In this document: positions 1-8,173 of the stretch, piece by piece
Layout of the letters: each line of letters opens with the position of its first letter
How positions within the stretch are numbered: the stretch's first letter is position 1
Assembly (NCBI RefSeq): GCF_003315795.1
Contig: NZ_QMEY01000041.1
Location: forward strand, 1 to 47,268
DNA: 47,268 nucleotides
Direction: 5' to 3'
Source of the DNA: Spongiactinospora rosea
GTDB lineage: Bacteria > Actinomycetota > Actinomycetes > Streptosporangiales > Streptosporangiaceae
Position numbers and translations under genes: made by a program
Notes under the pieces: model-generated
Told to the model about the DNA's origin: nothing
What the model saw: only the letters and a program-made list of their open reading frames with translations
Database searches by the model: none

Positions 1-290
1 AGATCATCGATCTGCGGCCGGTCTATCACCGGCTCGAAGAACGCATCCGCGCCCACGTCATCCTGTGCTGGCTCGCCCTGCTACTCATCCGAATCATCGA
101 GACCACCACCGGCAGCACCTGGCCCGCTTGCCGCCGCGACCTCGACCGGCTCCACCTGGGCACCTTCACCGGCCCCGCAGGCTTGTTCCGCCAGATCACC
201 GCCCTCACCAAGCCACAGACCGATCTCCTGGCCAAGCTCGACATCCCCCGTCCCACGCAGGTCATCGACCTCCAGCCCGCAGCCCGCTGA
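1..290 (+). CDS. IS1634-family (IS4-like) transposase, C-terminal part
   Basis: The reading frame is already open at the window edge (codons in phase with base 3) and ends at TGA 288-290, leaving about 95 residues. The opening motif RPVYHRLEERIRAHV, followed by a hydrophobic helix (ILCWLALLLIRIIE), is the hallmark C-terminal segment of IS1634-type DDE transposases, where the catalytic Glu region is followed by a conserved R-P-x-Y/F-H-R-x-E-x-R-I-x-A-H block. The N-terminus and the other catalytic residues lie outside the window, so integrity cannot be judged. It marks the left side of the window as insertion-sequence territory. The IS right end probably lies within 291-418, but no terminal repeat can be identified without the left end. 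Confidence 0.75.
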   Translation, partial: IIDLRPVYHRLEERIRAHVILCWLALLLIRIIETTTGSTWPACRRDLDRLHLGTFTGPAGLFRQITALTKPQTDLLAKLDIPRPTQVIDLQPAAR

Positions 291-418
291 CCAGCACAAA
301 CCCGACCGCCTAGAGAAACGCCTCCAGGCGGGCCACACCCATATCCGCCCAGCTCAGACACCAAATCCGTGCCTCCAGGGCGCCGAATTATGTCGAACCC
401 GGGCCACAGTGCCTTTGA

Positions 419-1117
419 GTGGAGAGTGGTCGGCCCCCTCCGCGCCGCGTCCATGTCCCTCACAATGAGCCGCCGCGTAGCCGGGGCTCGCGATCTCGCC
501 GTGCCGTGTCGCTGGTGTTCGCGCTGGCCGGAGTGTGCCTGGCAACTGTCGGGCTGATGTGGTTCGTGCTTCCCCTGCCTGATCATGGAGGTCCGACACT
601 AGGTAGCGTGGACCAGCTCGCCAGCGGGGTAAGCATGCTGGCAGAACATGGTGGCACTGCGGGCGCCAGTGATCACTCTCCACCATACGGCACCGCTTAC
701 CATCGGCTGATCAGCAAGCCGGAGCCGCCGACCACCTGGGGCGTTCTCGACGAGTCGGCCCTGTTGCGTCAGTTCGTTGGCGCAACGGTGATGCGCGAGC
801 AGACCGAAAGACTGATCGAGGTCAGTCAACTGCCGTATGTCCGCGTGCAAGCGCTCCCCCAGGACGCCCAGCATCCGGTCAACACCAGCTCGTTCATCCA
901 CCTGAGACTCCCGGAGTTCCAAGACGTCGTCTACCTGGAGCATCTGCACAGCGCCCGCAGGGTCGAAGAGCCGCTACAGGTCCACGGCTATGCGCTGGTC
1001 TTCGACCACCTGCGCTCAGAGGCCCTCGGACCGGACGCGTCCAGGGAACTCACGGAAAGGTCATCGATCCGCTCCCGGCCTCGAACGTGGGCAGGGGATC
1101 AGGAGGGACACGACTGA
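419..1117 (+). pseudogene. DUF5753 remnant of an XRE-type regulator
   Basis: Only the C-terminal part of this 232-codon frame is recognisable. From about residue 100 it shows the DUF5753 pattern: a PPTTWGVLDESALLRQFVG block, VMREQTERLIEVSQLPYVRVQALP, then FIHLRLPEF and VVYLEHL, and a final FDHLRSEALGPDASRE helix. Complete proteins of this family are about 280 residues, with an N-terminal XRE helix-turn-helix and an upstream DUF5753 half. Here those are replaced by unrelated sequence with one hydrophobic stretch (residues about 28-50) and no HTH. I infer a truncated regulator fused by rearrangement to foreign 5' DNA, plausibly linked to the adjacent insertion sequence. The stop codon overlaps the ATG of the next gene, so the original translational coupling is preserved. 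Whether the hybrid frame is expressed is unknown. Confidence 0.55.
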
Positions 1118-1311
1118 TGAGCAATCCCCGCGCCATCTGGATGGCGATCATCATCCTCGCCGCTGCGCTCATCGGCATCGCCGGCGGGACACTGGCCCTT
1201 ATCGGCGGGACCACGGCGCCCGGCGCCATGCTGACCGGCGCGGGAGGGTTCGGCGCCGCCGTGGCGCTGCTGCTGGCGATCGCCTACTTCCTGGACGGCA
1301 ACCGCCCGTAG
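1117..1311 (+). CDS. Small two-helix membrane protein
   Basis: Sixty-four codons. The ATG at 1117 overlaps the preceding TGA by one base and has a strong Shine-Dalgarno (AGGAGGG, 1101-1107), which decides the start over a longer upstream frame. The protein is almost entirely two hydrophobic helices (about residues 9-31 and 36-57) joined by a Gly/Ala/Thr-rich turn, with a short polar C-terminus. In actinomycetes the slot downstream of a DUF5753 regulator is usually taken by a small DUF397 protein. This is not DUF397, so the pairing is atypical. No function can be assigned; a small membrane-inserted partner of a regulator or toxin-like system is possible but unsupported. Confidence 0.6.
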   Translation: MSNPRAIWMAIIILAAALIGIAGGTLALIGGTTAPGAMLTGAGGFGAAVALLLAIAYFLDGNRP

Positions 1312-1350
1312 CGGCCCGCGTCCGGGCGTAGTGCCGGGGCACGCAACCTG

Positions 1351-1563
1351 GTGAACAAGACCGCGACCCGAGCACAACGAACCACCGGCGGTGATTGGGC
1401 AGATCACATCGAGACCGGCACGGCCGTTTGGGCCTCACTCACCTCCAAAGCCCGTCCCGAAGATGCCTTCACCGCGCGAACCGTTGTGGACGCGATCGCC
1501 AACCTGTCAGCGGATGGACCCACGCCGAGATCGCCGCCTTCCTGGGCTGCTCGCCGTCAATAG
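1351..1563 (+). pseudogene. Frameshifted HTH (sigma region 4-like) fragment
   Basis: A GTG-started frame of 70 codons reads as sensible protein to about residue 55 (...TARTVVDAIANLSADG). It then turns into proline-rich nonsense, while the +1 frame continues with WTHAEIAAFLGCSPSIVDVHV, which has the look of the recognition helices of sigma-70 region 4 or LuxR-type HTHs. Joining the two frames near position 1515 gives a plausible small HTH protein, so a one-base indel is inferred. There is no good ribosome-binding site. A chance open frame remains possible. Confidence 0.3.
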
Positions 1564-1762
1564 TCGATGTCCACGTCCTCCGCGGCACATCGCAGGTCGC
1601 AGCTGTTGGCAGGCACAGCACGCCGCAGCCGGGCACCGGTGCTGCACATCTCCGGTTGGGCAACTTAGGGATCGGATCATGTCCGCGAGGGGCGCACGGA
1701 GGCATACTCTGGTCGAGACCGCTTCCGTCCTTTCTTTGGTCAGAGAGATAGAAGTCCGGTCA

Positions 1763-1790
1763 GAGGGCCGGTCCGCATGGGCCGGCCCTC
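1763..1790 (-). terminator. Stem-loop terminator after the 1800-2288 gene
   Basis: A perfect 9-bp inverted repeat (GAGGGCCGG / CCGGCCCTC) with a 10-nt loop lies 10 bp beyond the stop codon of the minus-strand gene ending at 1800. There is no long U-tract, as is usual for actinomycete terminators. It separates the minus-strand block (1800-5898) from the plus-strand genes on the left. Confidence 0.6.
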
Positions 1791-1799
1791 GTATCGTCT

Positions 1800-2288
1800 C
1801 TAATCGTCCGCGCCAAGGAACGCTTGGAGCAGGACATAGCCCGGCATCTCCTCGCTCGGCTGGATGCCCACCTCGAAGATCTCCGGCTCCTCGAACATCG
1901 GTTCCCCGCTCGGGCGGCGTACGTAGGCCACGCGGCCGTAGTCGATGCCGTCGGCCTGGTCGAAGGTCATCCAGGTGATCGCTTCCTGCTCGCCTTCCCT
2001 GAGCGGATGGTTGGACACGGCGCGCATGGCGATCGTGCTCGGCGGCTTGAAAATCCATACCTGAGGGACGGCCAAGGCCCAGCGTACGGCGGCGACCTCG
2101 CAGCCCTTCGCCGCCGCCCGTTCCTCGAAGGCCGAGGACGCGTCCCGGTCGCGCAGGTAGTCGTAGTCGCTCAGTACGAGCTTGCGCTGCCCCTCCACTG
2201 CCACAATCGCCGGGCAGTCGCGGGCGATGATGCTCTGCTCCAGACGTCGGACCACGTCGAAGAGCAGGTCTGCGGTCGCCTGATTCAT
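1800..2288 (-). CDS. Conserved-looking hypothetical protein, about 162 aa
   Basis: The frame uses GC-rich wobble positions throughout and ends just before a stem-loop. The protein is acidic and soluble, with an N-terminal helix (ATADLLFDVVRRLEQSI), a middle containing VLSDYDYLRD, a segment with VPQVWIFKPPS, and a C-terminal FEVGIQPSEEMPGYVLLQ. No catalytic motif, signal peptide or membrane helix is visible and I do not recognise the family. Two ATG starts are possible (2288, or 2306, six codons upstream); neither has a convincing Shine-Dalgarno, and the downstream one removes a short basic tail. It lies in a minus-strand run with other poorly known genes and the DUF4192 gene, with which it may be co-transcribed. 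Confidence 0.6.
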   Translation of the reverse strand: MNQATADLLFDVVRRLEQSIIARDCPAIVAVEGQRKLVLSDYDYLRDRDASSAFEERAAAKGCEVAAVRWALAVPQVWIFKPPSTIAMRAVSNHPLREGEQEAITWMTFDQADGIDYGRVAYVRRPSGEPMFEEPEIFEVGIQPSEEMPGYVLLQAFLGADD

Positions 2289-2471
2289 CGGCTCACCCGC
2301 TCTCATTCGCCATATCCGTCCAGGGCCACGATCGGCAGAGGGGAAGGCGTCGCGCCCACCGCGTCAGCGAAACCGTACAGCAGCCGCCATTGCGGTACCC
2401 GACGTCGCACCTGAGCGTATGGCGTCCAGTGCCGTGGGGAGCGGTGAGAACTCCGCCACGGCACGCACGGC

Positions 2472-2852
2472 TCACGCCGGGGCACCGCCGCCGTTCCGCA
2501 GATCCAGCGCTACTGCCGCCTCCTCGGCGGTAGGACGGTCCACCCTGCGTAGGTCGGCCAATGTCCAGACCGCCCGGAGAACCGGGGCGACCGCCGCGAC
2601 AGTGAGGACTCCGGTAGCAGCGTGACCGGCCAACAGGTCGATGGCCTCGCTGGTGGCACGGTAGGTCATGTGCAGTTCCGAGGCGGGAACATCGGCATTG
2701 GTCCACCACGGTGTGCCCGCCAGCCGCTCGGCCGTTCGCTCGCAGACCGCGAGGACCCGAGCGACGGCGCTACTGCCTTCTCCCGCGTGTACGGACTGCG
2801 AAAGCGGATGTGTCTTCGCGCAAACGTCGATTCGGCTCAGTAGCCGTGCCAT
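2472..2852 (-). CDS. Small helical hypothetical protein
   Basis: A 126-residue frame with consistent GC3. The predicted product is mainly alpha-helical and alanine-rich (VARVLAVCERTAERLAG, SEAIDLLAGHAATGVLTVAA, APVLRAVWTLADLRRV), with no transmembrane or signal segment and no motif I can assign. The ATG at 2852 is preferred because sequence upstream in the same frame is arginine/proline-rich and looks like out-of-frame DNA. A short, sensible frame (2858-2959) ends 5 bp before this start, which supports starting here. It sits between the 1800-2288 gene and the DUF4192 gene, all on the minus strand. Confidence 0.5.
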   Translation of the reverse strand: MARLLSRIDVCAKTHPLSQSVHAGEGSSAVARVLAVCERTAERLAGTPWWTNADVPASELHMTYRATSEAIDLLAGHAATGVLTVAAVAPVLRAVWTLADLRRVDRPTAEEAAVALDLRNGGGAPA

Positions 2853-2857
2853 CCGGC

Positions 2858-2959
2858 TCAGTTGCGGCTCGGCTCGGGGGGACCGATCAGCCGGAAATCG
2901 CCGATCTCCCGTGCCACCTCCGCTTGGATGGACAGAAGGTGCGCGATCACGCCGACCAC
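2858..2959 (-). CDS. Possible 33-aa small ORF upstream of the helical hypothetical
   Basis: A GTG-started frame of 33 codons reads as an amphipathic helix (VVGVIAHLLSIQAEVAREIG) followed by a short tail and stops 5 bp before the next ATG. Codon use matches the neighbourhood. No Shine-Dalgarno is visible. It may be a real leader or small protein, or the detached N-terminus of the downstream gene through a frameshift. Confidence 0.3.
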   Translation of the reverse strand: MVGVIAHLLSIQAEVAREIGDFRLIGPPEPSRN

Positions 2960-2994
2960 GGCGGCGGAGCCGCATCGTGCTTACCTCATGCCGT

Positions 2995-4074
2995 TCACCG
3001 CCCGTCCGGCAGGATCGGGCGGCTCAGCGGGGAGTTCATCTCCGCTTCGGAAGCCATCTGCTCCGCTCGTGAGCCCCAGTCGATGGCGGCGAAGTTCGGC
3101 GGGGTCAGTCCCTTGGTCAACGCATAGCGGATCATGGTCGCCAACCGGTAGTCCGGATCGATGCTCAAAGCCCGGGAGGTCGCGAGATGCGCCAGCGGCA
3201 ACTCTCCGCGCCGTGCTGCGGTGTACGCGAGCAAGGTCGCCGGTGCTGCGGCGTACTCGGGCTCCACCATGCGCGTGAGCAGGTGCCAGAGCCGACTGTG
3301 TACCCGATCGGGGAACTTCCCCAGGTAGGTCATGGCCGCGTCGCGAATGAGCCTTGAGGTGAGGAGTACGCCGAGCCATGCGAGATCGGCGGGTGTGAGG
3401 TCGTCGCCGTCCTGGGTGCGTTCGAGCGCCGCGCTGATGCGCTCTGTTCCCTCCTGCCACCAGAATCGGCCATCCTTTGTGGCGAGCAGCATTTCGGCGC
3501 GATCGCGGGCTGTCCTTGTGGCTTCCCGCATCGCTTCCCGGAGCGGGCCGTCGATCCAATCCAGGCTGGCGTCGAAGGCTCCGCGGTCCGGCAGTGCGAC
3601 CATCCCCTCCATGATCGCGTGGGCCTCCGCCGGGGAGGCTGTGATGTCGTACGGTACGCCGTCGGGCGGGCAGCAGGCGGGTTCGGTGCAAATGTAGGAC
3701 CAGTACCGGCCTTCGTCGCACCGGAGCACTTCTAGTAGGTCAAACCCGGCCGTGGTGAGCGCGCCCGAGGCGGCGTCCATCGTTGGTGTGACCTGTGAAC
3801 CGGAACCGTACCCGATGAGAACCGCGTACCCGAGCGGCTCCTTTGCAAGCAGTGTGGTGAGCCGGTTCGCGACGTTCGGCGCGTTGCCACGATCGGCCGG
3901 GAGGTCGATCCAGACGACGCTGCGAAGGCCACCGTATCCAGGAGTGTTCTCCTCCTGAGGAATGATCGTAAGAGCGACAAGGCTCCTCGCCGGGTGGAAG
4001 CCCAGCAGGTACGGCACGATCGCGATGAGGTCGGCGGCGTTCTGCAGCCGCACAACTCGGTTGGGCTCGGACAT
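2995..4074 (-). CDS. DUF4192 domain-containing protein
   Basis: A 359-residue protein with the features of the actinobacterial DUF4192 family: an opening block (VVRLQNAADLIAIVPYLLGF, then HPARSLVALTI), a central Cys-rich motif (CTEPACCPPDGVPYD) and a helical C-terminal half. Complete members are 300-400 aa, so this looks full length. The ATG at 4074 is preceded by a good Shine-Dalgarno (TGGAGG about 6 bp upstream), favouring it over the longer frame to 4137. The family has no established biochemical role to my knowledge. In actinomycetes it often occurs in accessory regions beside other genes of unknown function, as here. Cytosolic by prediction; no transmembrane segment. Confidence 0.85.
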   Translation of the reverse strand: MSEPNRVVRLQNAADLIAIVPYLLGFHPARSLVALTIIPQEENTPGYGGLRSVVWIDLPADRGNAPNVANRLTTLLAKEPLGYAVLIGYGSGSQVTPTMDAASGALTTAGFDLLEVLRCDEGRYWSYICTEPACCPPDGVPYDITASPAEAHAIMEGMVALPDRGAFDASLDWIDGPLREAMREATRTARDRAEMLLATKDGRFWWQEGTERISAALERTQDGDDLTPADLAWLGVLLTSRLIRDAAMTYLGKFPDRVHSRLWHLLTRMVEPEYAAAPATLLAYTAARRGELPLAHLATSRALSIDPDYRLATMIRYALTKGLTPPNFAAIDWGSRAEQMASEAEMNSPLSRPILPDGR

Positions 4075-4295
4075 GATCGACCTCCAGAGATGCGTGTGCC
4101 CCGGCCCGACGGCCGGAGGCGGGGAAGTGGAGTCCACGGCAGCGAGGCAGAGGCGAACCTGTGCGCGTTTGAGCTGGGGTGGTGAGAGTCAGATAGGGGC
4201 CAGGGCGGATGCAGGACGGGAGCGGAGGCGCGCATCCGCCTCCTGGCCCGCCACCGCGCGTGGCCTGATCACCAGCGCGGTAGGTGATTCGTCCG

Positions 4296-4727
4296 CTACG
4301 AGGAGGAAGGCCGCTCGCTGGGCCATCGTGGGTACTGCAGGTGCTCGGGCCGCACTGCGGAACTCATCGCGTGGATCTCGCAGTCGCGGACGGCTCGACC
4401 TTCGATGAAACAGCGCGAGCAGCAGATCAGGCGCATGCGCTGCCCAGAACTGCGGCTGATGTGTGTGGCATCGATCCACAGGTGCGTCCAGCGCAGGCAG
4501 CGCCAGCAGAGAATCCGCTCACCGTCCTGGGGTAGCGGATCGACGAAGGCGGGGATCACGTACTCCAGATCGGCGCCGTGATCGGCTTCGGACACGACCG
4601 TCAGAGTATGGGGGGCGATCTGGCCGACCGCGACCACGCGCATCACCCGCCCCCGAGACACGATCAGATCATCCAAACTGATCGGCCGTGGCGGGCGCGT
4701 GCCACGGTTGGGGGAAGTGTTGTCCAT
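4296..4727 (-). CDS. Hypothetical protein with paired CxxC zinc-ribbon-like motifs
   Basis: A 143-residue frame starting at ATG 4727 behind a strong Shine-Dalgarno (AAAGGAGG, 5 bp away), so the start is well supported. The middle resembles a small beta domain (IVSRGRVMRVVAVGQI...HTLTVVSE). The second half carries CWRC and, about 30 residues later, CCSRC, a spacing compatible with a four-cysteine zinc ribbon. The last 20 residues become Ser/Pro/Arg-rich, while another frame on the same strand (4189-4479) looks as good there, so a late frameshift is possible. It lies directly upstream of the DUF4192 gene in the same orientation. Function unknown; nucleic-acid or protein binding is the only inference the ribbon permits. 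Confidence 0.65.
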   Translation of the reverse strand: MDNTSPNRGTRPPRPISLDDLIVSRGRVMRVVAVGQIAPHTLTVVSEADHGADLEYVIPAFVDPLPQDGERILCWRCLRWTHLWIDATHISRSSGQRMRLICCSRCFIEGRAVRDCEIHAMSSAVRPEHLQYPRWPSERPSSS

Positions 4728-5045
4728 GGTTCCTCCTTTCCAGGGGATGTGGGGCTGAAGAGGCCGGGCTGGACCCGTCGAGGACGAATGGAAACTCGGC
4801 ATGCGCGCCATGAGCGAGCAGGGGGAAATCACGGCGACCGGATGGCGCCATAGCGGCAATGGCACCGGCCTGGCGAGTACCGACACATGACATCCAGAGC
4901 CGGTAAATACATTGCGAGCGCGGTATGTCAGTTCGGCGAGAGCGCGCTCCGTCCCTACTTAAATACGGTGCGTATGCAGGTCGAACCGTCTTAGCAGCAC
5001 AAGATTCTTCAGACCCAGGCCCGATGGAATCGCGGCAACGAATAG

Positions 5046-5076
5046 GGGCCTCAGATTGGCTCTGAGGCCCTATTTT
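5046..5076 (-). terminator. Stem-loop terminator downstream of the 5086-5898 gene
   Basis: A 10-bp perfect inverted repeat (GGGCCTCAGA / TCTGAGGCCC) with a 5-nt loop, extendable past a one-base bulge, lies 10 bp past the minus-strand stop codon. A short T-run on the plus strand (5073-5076) could let it act in both directions. Above it, 4728-5040 holds only the 4296-4727 gene's ribosome-binding site and otherwise nothing I can support. Confidence 0.65.
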
Positions 5077-5085
5077 GGCGTATGG

Positions 5086-5898
5086 TCAGTCGCTAGCCGG
5101 TTCCGTACCGCCGTACACGAGTGTGTTTCTGGCCTCGTCGAGACGCTCCGAGAGTTCGCGCCATTCGGCCCGTCCTGCGTTACGCGCTCTGATCACGTTG
5201 TAGCGCGAACCGTACGCGCCGCCGTGCATCTGCTGAGCGAGTGAGTTGAGAAAGCCCGCACGCCCCAGGTCGTCCGCCTGAGACGCCATCTTGAGGGTGT
5301 TCGTGATGATGGGGAATTCACTGCCGTCCCCGAAGGCCGTGCGGAAGATGGCTTCGCTGTTCTGCGCGGCACTGGTGGCCACGGCCACCTGTGCGGCGCT
5401 CCCGGCGTCTGGCCGAGCGCTCGTGGCGTGATCACCCGGAGCCGACTCGGGCCGCTCAGGCGCGACGTCCGCCCGGTAGCCGTTCCGCGCGGCGGCATCA
5501 CGCACGGCCCACCGCTTGAGCGTCGTTCGGGTGATGACCATCTGCCCGCCGTCGCGGCGGACGTAGATCCAGGCTCCCTCTGTGGGCGTTGCCTCGTCCG
5601 CCGGTCGGTACGACGCGGTGATGTCGCGCAGTCGTTGGGCGAACATCAGCGCCGCGTCCTGCGTGACGTCGTCCGAGACGTCGTCCGTGCCGTAGGGGGC
5701 GTAGCCGGCTTGTACCACCGTCGCGCTGCCGTCCATCCGCTTCCGCGGTCGGGTCGCGTCCACGGTCCGGCAGTAGCCTCGCGCCAGCTTCCGGATGTCC
5801 ATCCAGTCATCCGCCGTCACGCGCGCCATGTCCTCCGGCGCGAGAGTGGCTCCCGGCACGGTCGTAGGGACGTACTTTCCGAAAACCGCCTTGTCCAT
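5086..5898 (-). CDS. Hypothetical protein, about 270 aa, accessory-region type
   Basis: The start at ATG 5898 is supported by AAAGGAG 9-10 bp upstream. The N-terminal half contains an aromatic/basic segment (DDWMDIRKLARGYCRTVD) and a helical stretch (QDAALMFAQRLRDITASY). The centre is a Pro/Ala/Ser-rich linker (about residues 155-185), and the C-terminal third is helical (LSERLDEARNTLVYGG). No membrane segment, signal peptide or catalytic motif is visible. Proteins of this composition are common on actinomycete integrative elements and phages, and the AT-rich promoter region upstream (5950-6160) fits acquired DNA, but I do not recognise the family. Confidence 0.6.
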   Translation of the reverse strand: MDKAVFGKYVPTTVPGATLAPEDMARVTADDWMDIRKLARGYCRTVDATRPRKRMDGSATVVQAGYAPYGTDDVSDDVTQDAALMFAQRLRDITASYRPADEATPTEGAWIYVRRDGGQMVITRTTLKRWAVRDAAARNGYRADVAPERPESAPGDHATSARPDAGSAAQVAVATSAAQNSEAIFRTAFGDGSEFPIITNTLKMASQADDLGRAGFLNSLAQQMHGGAYGSRYNVIRARNAGRAEWRELSERLDEARNTLVYGGTEPASD

Positions 5899-6525
5899 GT
5901 TTGCTCCGCTCCTTTGTGGCCCACAAGTGCGAGCCACTCCTTTCTTTGGTCACTTCAATTAAATCACGAAGCGGAAGCTAGAGCAACGATTCCCGTGAGG
6001 CTTTACCTAAATATGCCCCCCCTGATCAAGCGCGCAAGCGATCCAATTACAGCACAGAGCATCAAAAGAAAAGGAGGGAGCAAGTTGCGTAAGTACTAGC
6101 TAGTTGAGGTGGCGCTCGAATACACAGTCCGCGCCAACCATCCAGCACCTCTAATAATTAGGTTTGTTTAAACAGTCGGGGCCGCGAGCGGCTAAGGCGA
6201 CGCAGCGTCTGCCAGGCGCTCTTTCACAACCAGACCGACCACTCTCAAGCGGCCATACATCGGCGTACGACTGGCTCACTCAATGGCTAAGCCTTACTCC
6301 TCGGAATCAGCTTAACGCTTATGCCGCTCACGGCGACATGACCTCCGGTCCCTCGGTAATCCAGTCGGCTGCAAGGCAGCCGTACCAGGCTTCGCCCTCA
6401 GCGGGACACCAGCACGCTATCGCGCTGGTCCACTGATGAGCCGCCTAAAGTTGCCGATGCGCGGCAATCCAATAACTTCGCTCAAACCGCTGCCCCGTTG
6501 AGCCACGCCGCGCTACACAGGAAGT
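5899..6525 (+). other. Gene-poor, lower-GC gap
   Basis: No supported gene. The stretch 5950-6165 is clearly less GC-rich than its surroundings and probably carries the promoter of the leftward gene. On the plus strand a strong Shine-Dalgarno-like AAAAGGAGGGAG (about 6068-6079) is followed only by a TTG and a stop within a few codons, so it looks orphaned. 6165-6525 shows open frames but no protein-like composition. No tRNA or clear repeat was found. Confidence 0.4.
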
Positions 6526-7667
6526 GTGCCTGGACGGTTCCGCGCAGCAGTGCCCACCACAGTGGTCTCGGCTGTCGCCATGGGGACGCTGGCGGCTGCC
6601 TTGGCGGACGGCAAGACGTTGCCGGTCGCATTGTCAGCTGCACTCGCGGCAGTGGCAGGCGGGTTCGCACCCACCGTCCTGGATCGCCTGCGGGAGAGAA
6701 GAGCCGCGATCGAGTGCTCCGACGGTGTCGCCGAACAACTACCTGCCGACAGTCCGGCCGATCTGCTCCGGCCCTGGCGGCGGGTGGTGCCCTTCGAAGG
6801 CCGCGAACACGAGCTGGCCGAGTTGGCGGCCTGGTGTCGGGCCGATGACGCCGGTACTGGCGAGGCCGGGTGGTTTCGGCTGGTCATCGGGGCGGGTGGG
6901 ATCGGCAGGTCCCGCTTGGCCATCGAGCTCGGCCTGCGCCTGCGCGAGCATGGCTGGCAGGTGATCCACGTCGCAGACGACCGCGAGGTCCAGGCTTTGT
7001 CGGAGTGGCGAGCCGGGCGAGGCGAGTGGGACAGGCCGGTGTTGCTGGTCAACGACTACGCCGAGACCCGCGCTGACCTGCCAGGACTGCTTGTCGATGT
7101 CGCTGCCGACGATACTGGGCGGGTTCGTGTGCTGCTTCTGGCCCGCTCGGCCGGGGAATGGTGGCAGCGCCTCGGCGGAGAGAGCGCGGCAGTGCGCCGC
7201 CTGATCTACGATGCCGGGCGGGCATCACCCTGTCCGAGCAGGTGACCTTCGGTACCCCCGACCGGGCACTGGCGGCAAAGGCGATTCCATACTTCGCTGC
7301 CGAACTCGGCCTGACTGACCCGGAACGAGTGGAGATCGAGCTGGGCCAGGGGCCGCGGCGGGTATTGGACCTGCACACCACCGCGCTGGTCGCGGTGCTG
7401 ACCCGCGGCGGCACCGGCTCTGGAGATGGGGGCGGCGGTGATGGAGTCGTGCGGGTTCGAGTGGATGACGTGCTGGGCGCGCTGTTGGGTGCTCGGGACC
7501 GGAACCAAGCCGCCGCCGTCATGGCCCACCTGCCCGACCGGCCCGCAACGGCCGCGCACGCTCCTCAGCCGGTCGGCGATCGGCTCCGGGCCCGCGCCGC
7601 CCAGCTGCGCGGCCTGGCCGAGGATCATGACCGCACCCGGATCACCCTGCAGGAGACGACGACGTGA
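6526..7667 (+). pseudogene. Broken STAND-type P-loop ATPase, with a recombinase-like tail
   Basis: The first frame (6526-7245) encodes two N-terminal hydrophobic helices, the lead-in VVPFEGREHELAELAAWCR and a degenerate Walker A, GAGGIGRSRLA, in which the usual Lys is Arg. LLVNDYAE (Walker B-like) and VRVLLLARSAGEWW follow, as in actinomycete STAND ATPases. Near 7215 the frame breaks; the +1 frame (from 7158, ending 7667) continues with ITLSEQVTFG and RRVLDLHTTALVAVL. After about 7480 the text changes to a polar helix (RLRARAAQLRGLAEDHDRTR) that ends in a GTGA overlap with the next, tnpC-like gene. I infer a frameshifted and truncated ATPase joined to the tail of a transposon recombinase. Walker A loss and the frameshift both argue against function. 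Confidence 0.6.
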
Positions 7668-8068
7668 GCCCCGCCCTCGACGAACGTGAGCGCATCCGCG
7701 CCGCCATGGACCGCATCCTGGCAGGCGCGCCGGAGAACTCCACCGGCGCGCTCACGATCGTCGCGCTGGCCCAGGAGGCCGACGTCCCCCGGAACGCGCT
7801 CACGCAGCGCCACACGGACCTGAAGAACGAGTTCTATCAGCGGGTGCAAGCCCGCGGGGCCACCCCTGACGTCGAGGTGCGGCTGCGCGAGACGATCAAG
7901 AAGCTGAAGAAGACGATCGCGAACAAGAACAAGGAACTCAAGCAGATTCGGGAGGACGTTCCTGCTCTGGTCCGGGCTGTTCACCAGCTCACCCTGGAGA
8001 ACCAGGAACTGCGCAAGCAGCTGGAGCTGCCAGAACCGAACGTCACTCCGCTGCACCGTCGCCGCTGA
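7664..8068 (+). CDS. TnpC/DUF6262-like HTH plus coiled-coil protein
   Basis: A 134-residue protein starting at GTG 7664, overlapping the upstream stop by 4 bp. Residues about 25-60 form a TetR-like HTH (ALTIVALAQEADVPRNAL then a recognition helix), and residues 70-125 are a charged heptad-rich coiled coil (KKLKKTIANKNKELKQIRED, then LTLENQELRKQLEL). This HTH-then-coil layout is that of the small third protein (TnpC, DUF6262 type) of Tn554-like transposons, and it matches the layout of the protein encoded at 35372-35848. The upstream large recombinase gene is missing here apart from a possible tail, so this is probably an orphan remnant of a second such transposon. The frame itself looks intact. 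Confidence 0.6.
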   Translation: MSPALDERERIRAAMDRILAGAPENSTGALTIVALAQEADVPRNALTQRHTDLKNEFYQRVQARGATPDVEVRLRETIKKLKKTIANKNKELKQIREDVPALVRAVHQLTLENQELRKQLELPEPNVTPLHRRR

Positions 8069-8173
8069 GGAGGCGTCAATGATGATCGCTGCCGGCTGTT
8101 GGTGATCACGATTCGGCACCGAGATGGGTCGTGATGCCTGCCGCCGGTGCCGGTCGGCGGCGAACATATCGGT

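Noticed and set aside
1728..5952. A 15-bp word (tcctttctttggtca) at 1728-1742 and 5938-5952 that could be a shared promoter element or element boundary.
   Set aside because: One or two 15-mer matches are expected by chance in 47 kb, and the two sites have different relations to genes.
6441..6520. A possible tRNA or attB remnant on the minus strand (GGCTCAA...TTGAGC stem).
   Set aside because: No acceptor stem, anticodon arm or T-loop sequence could be assembled.
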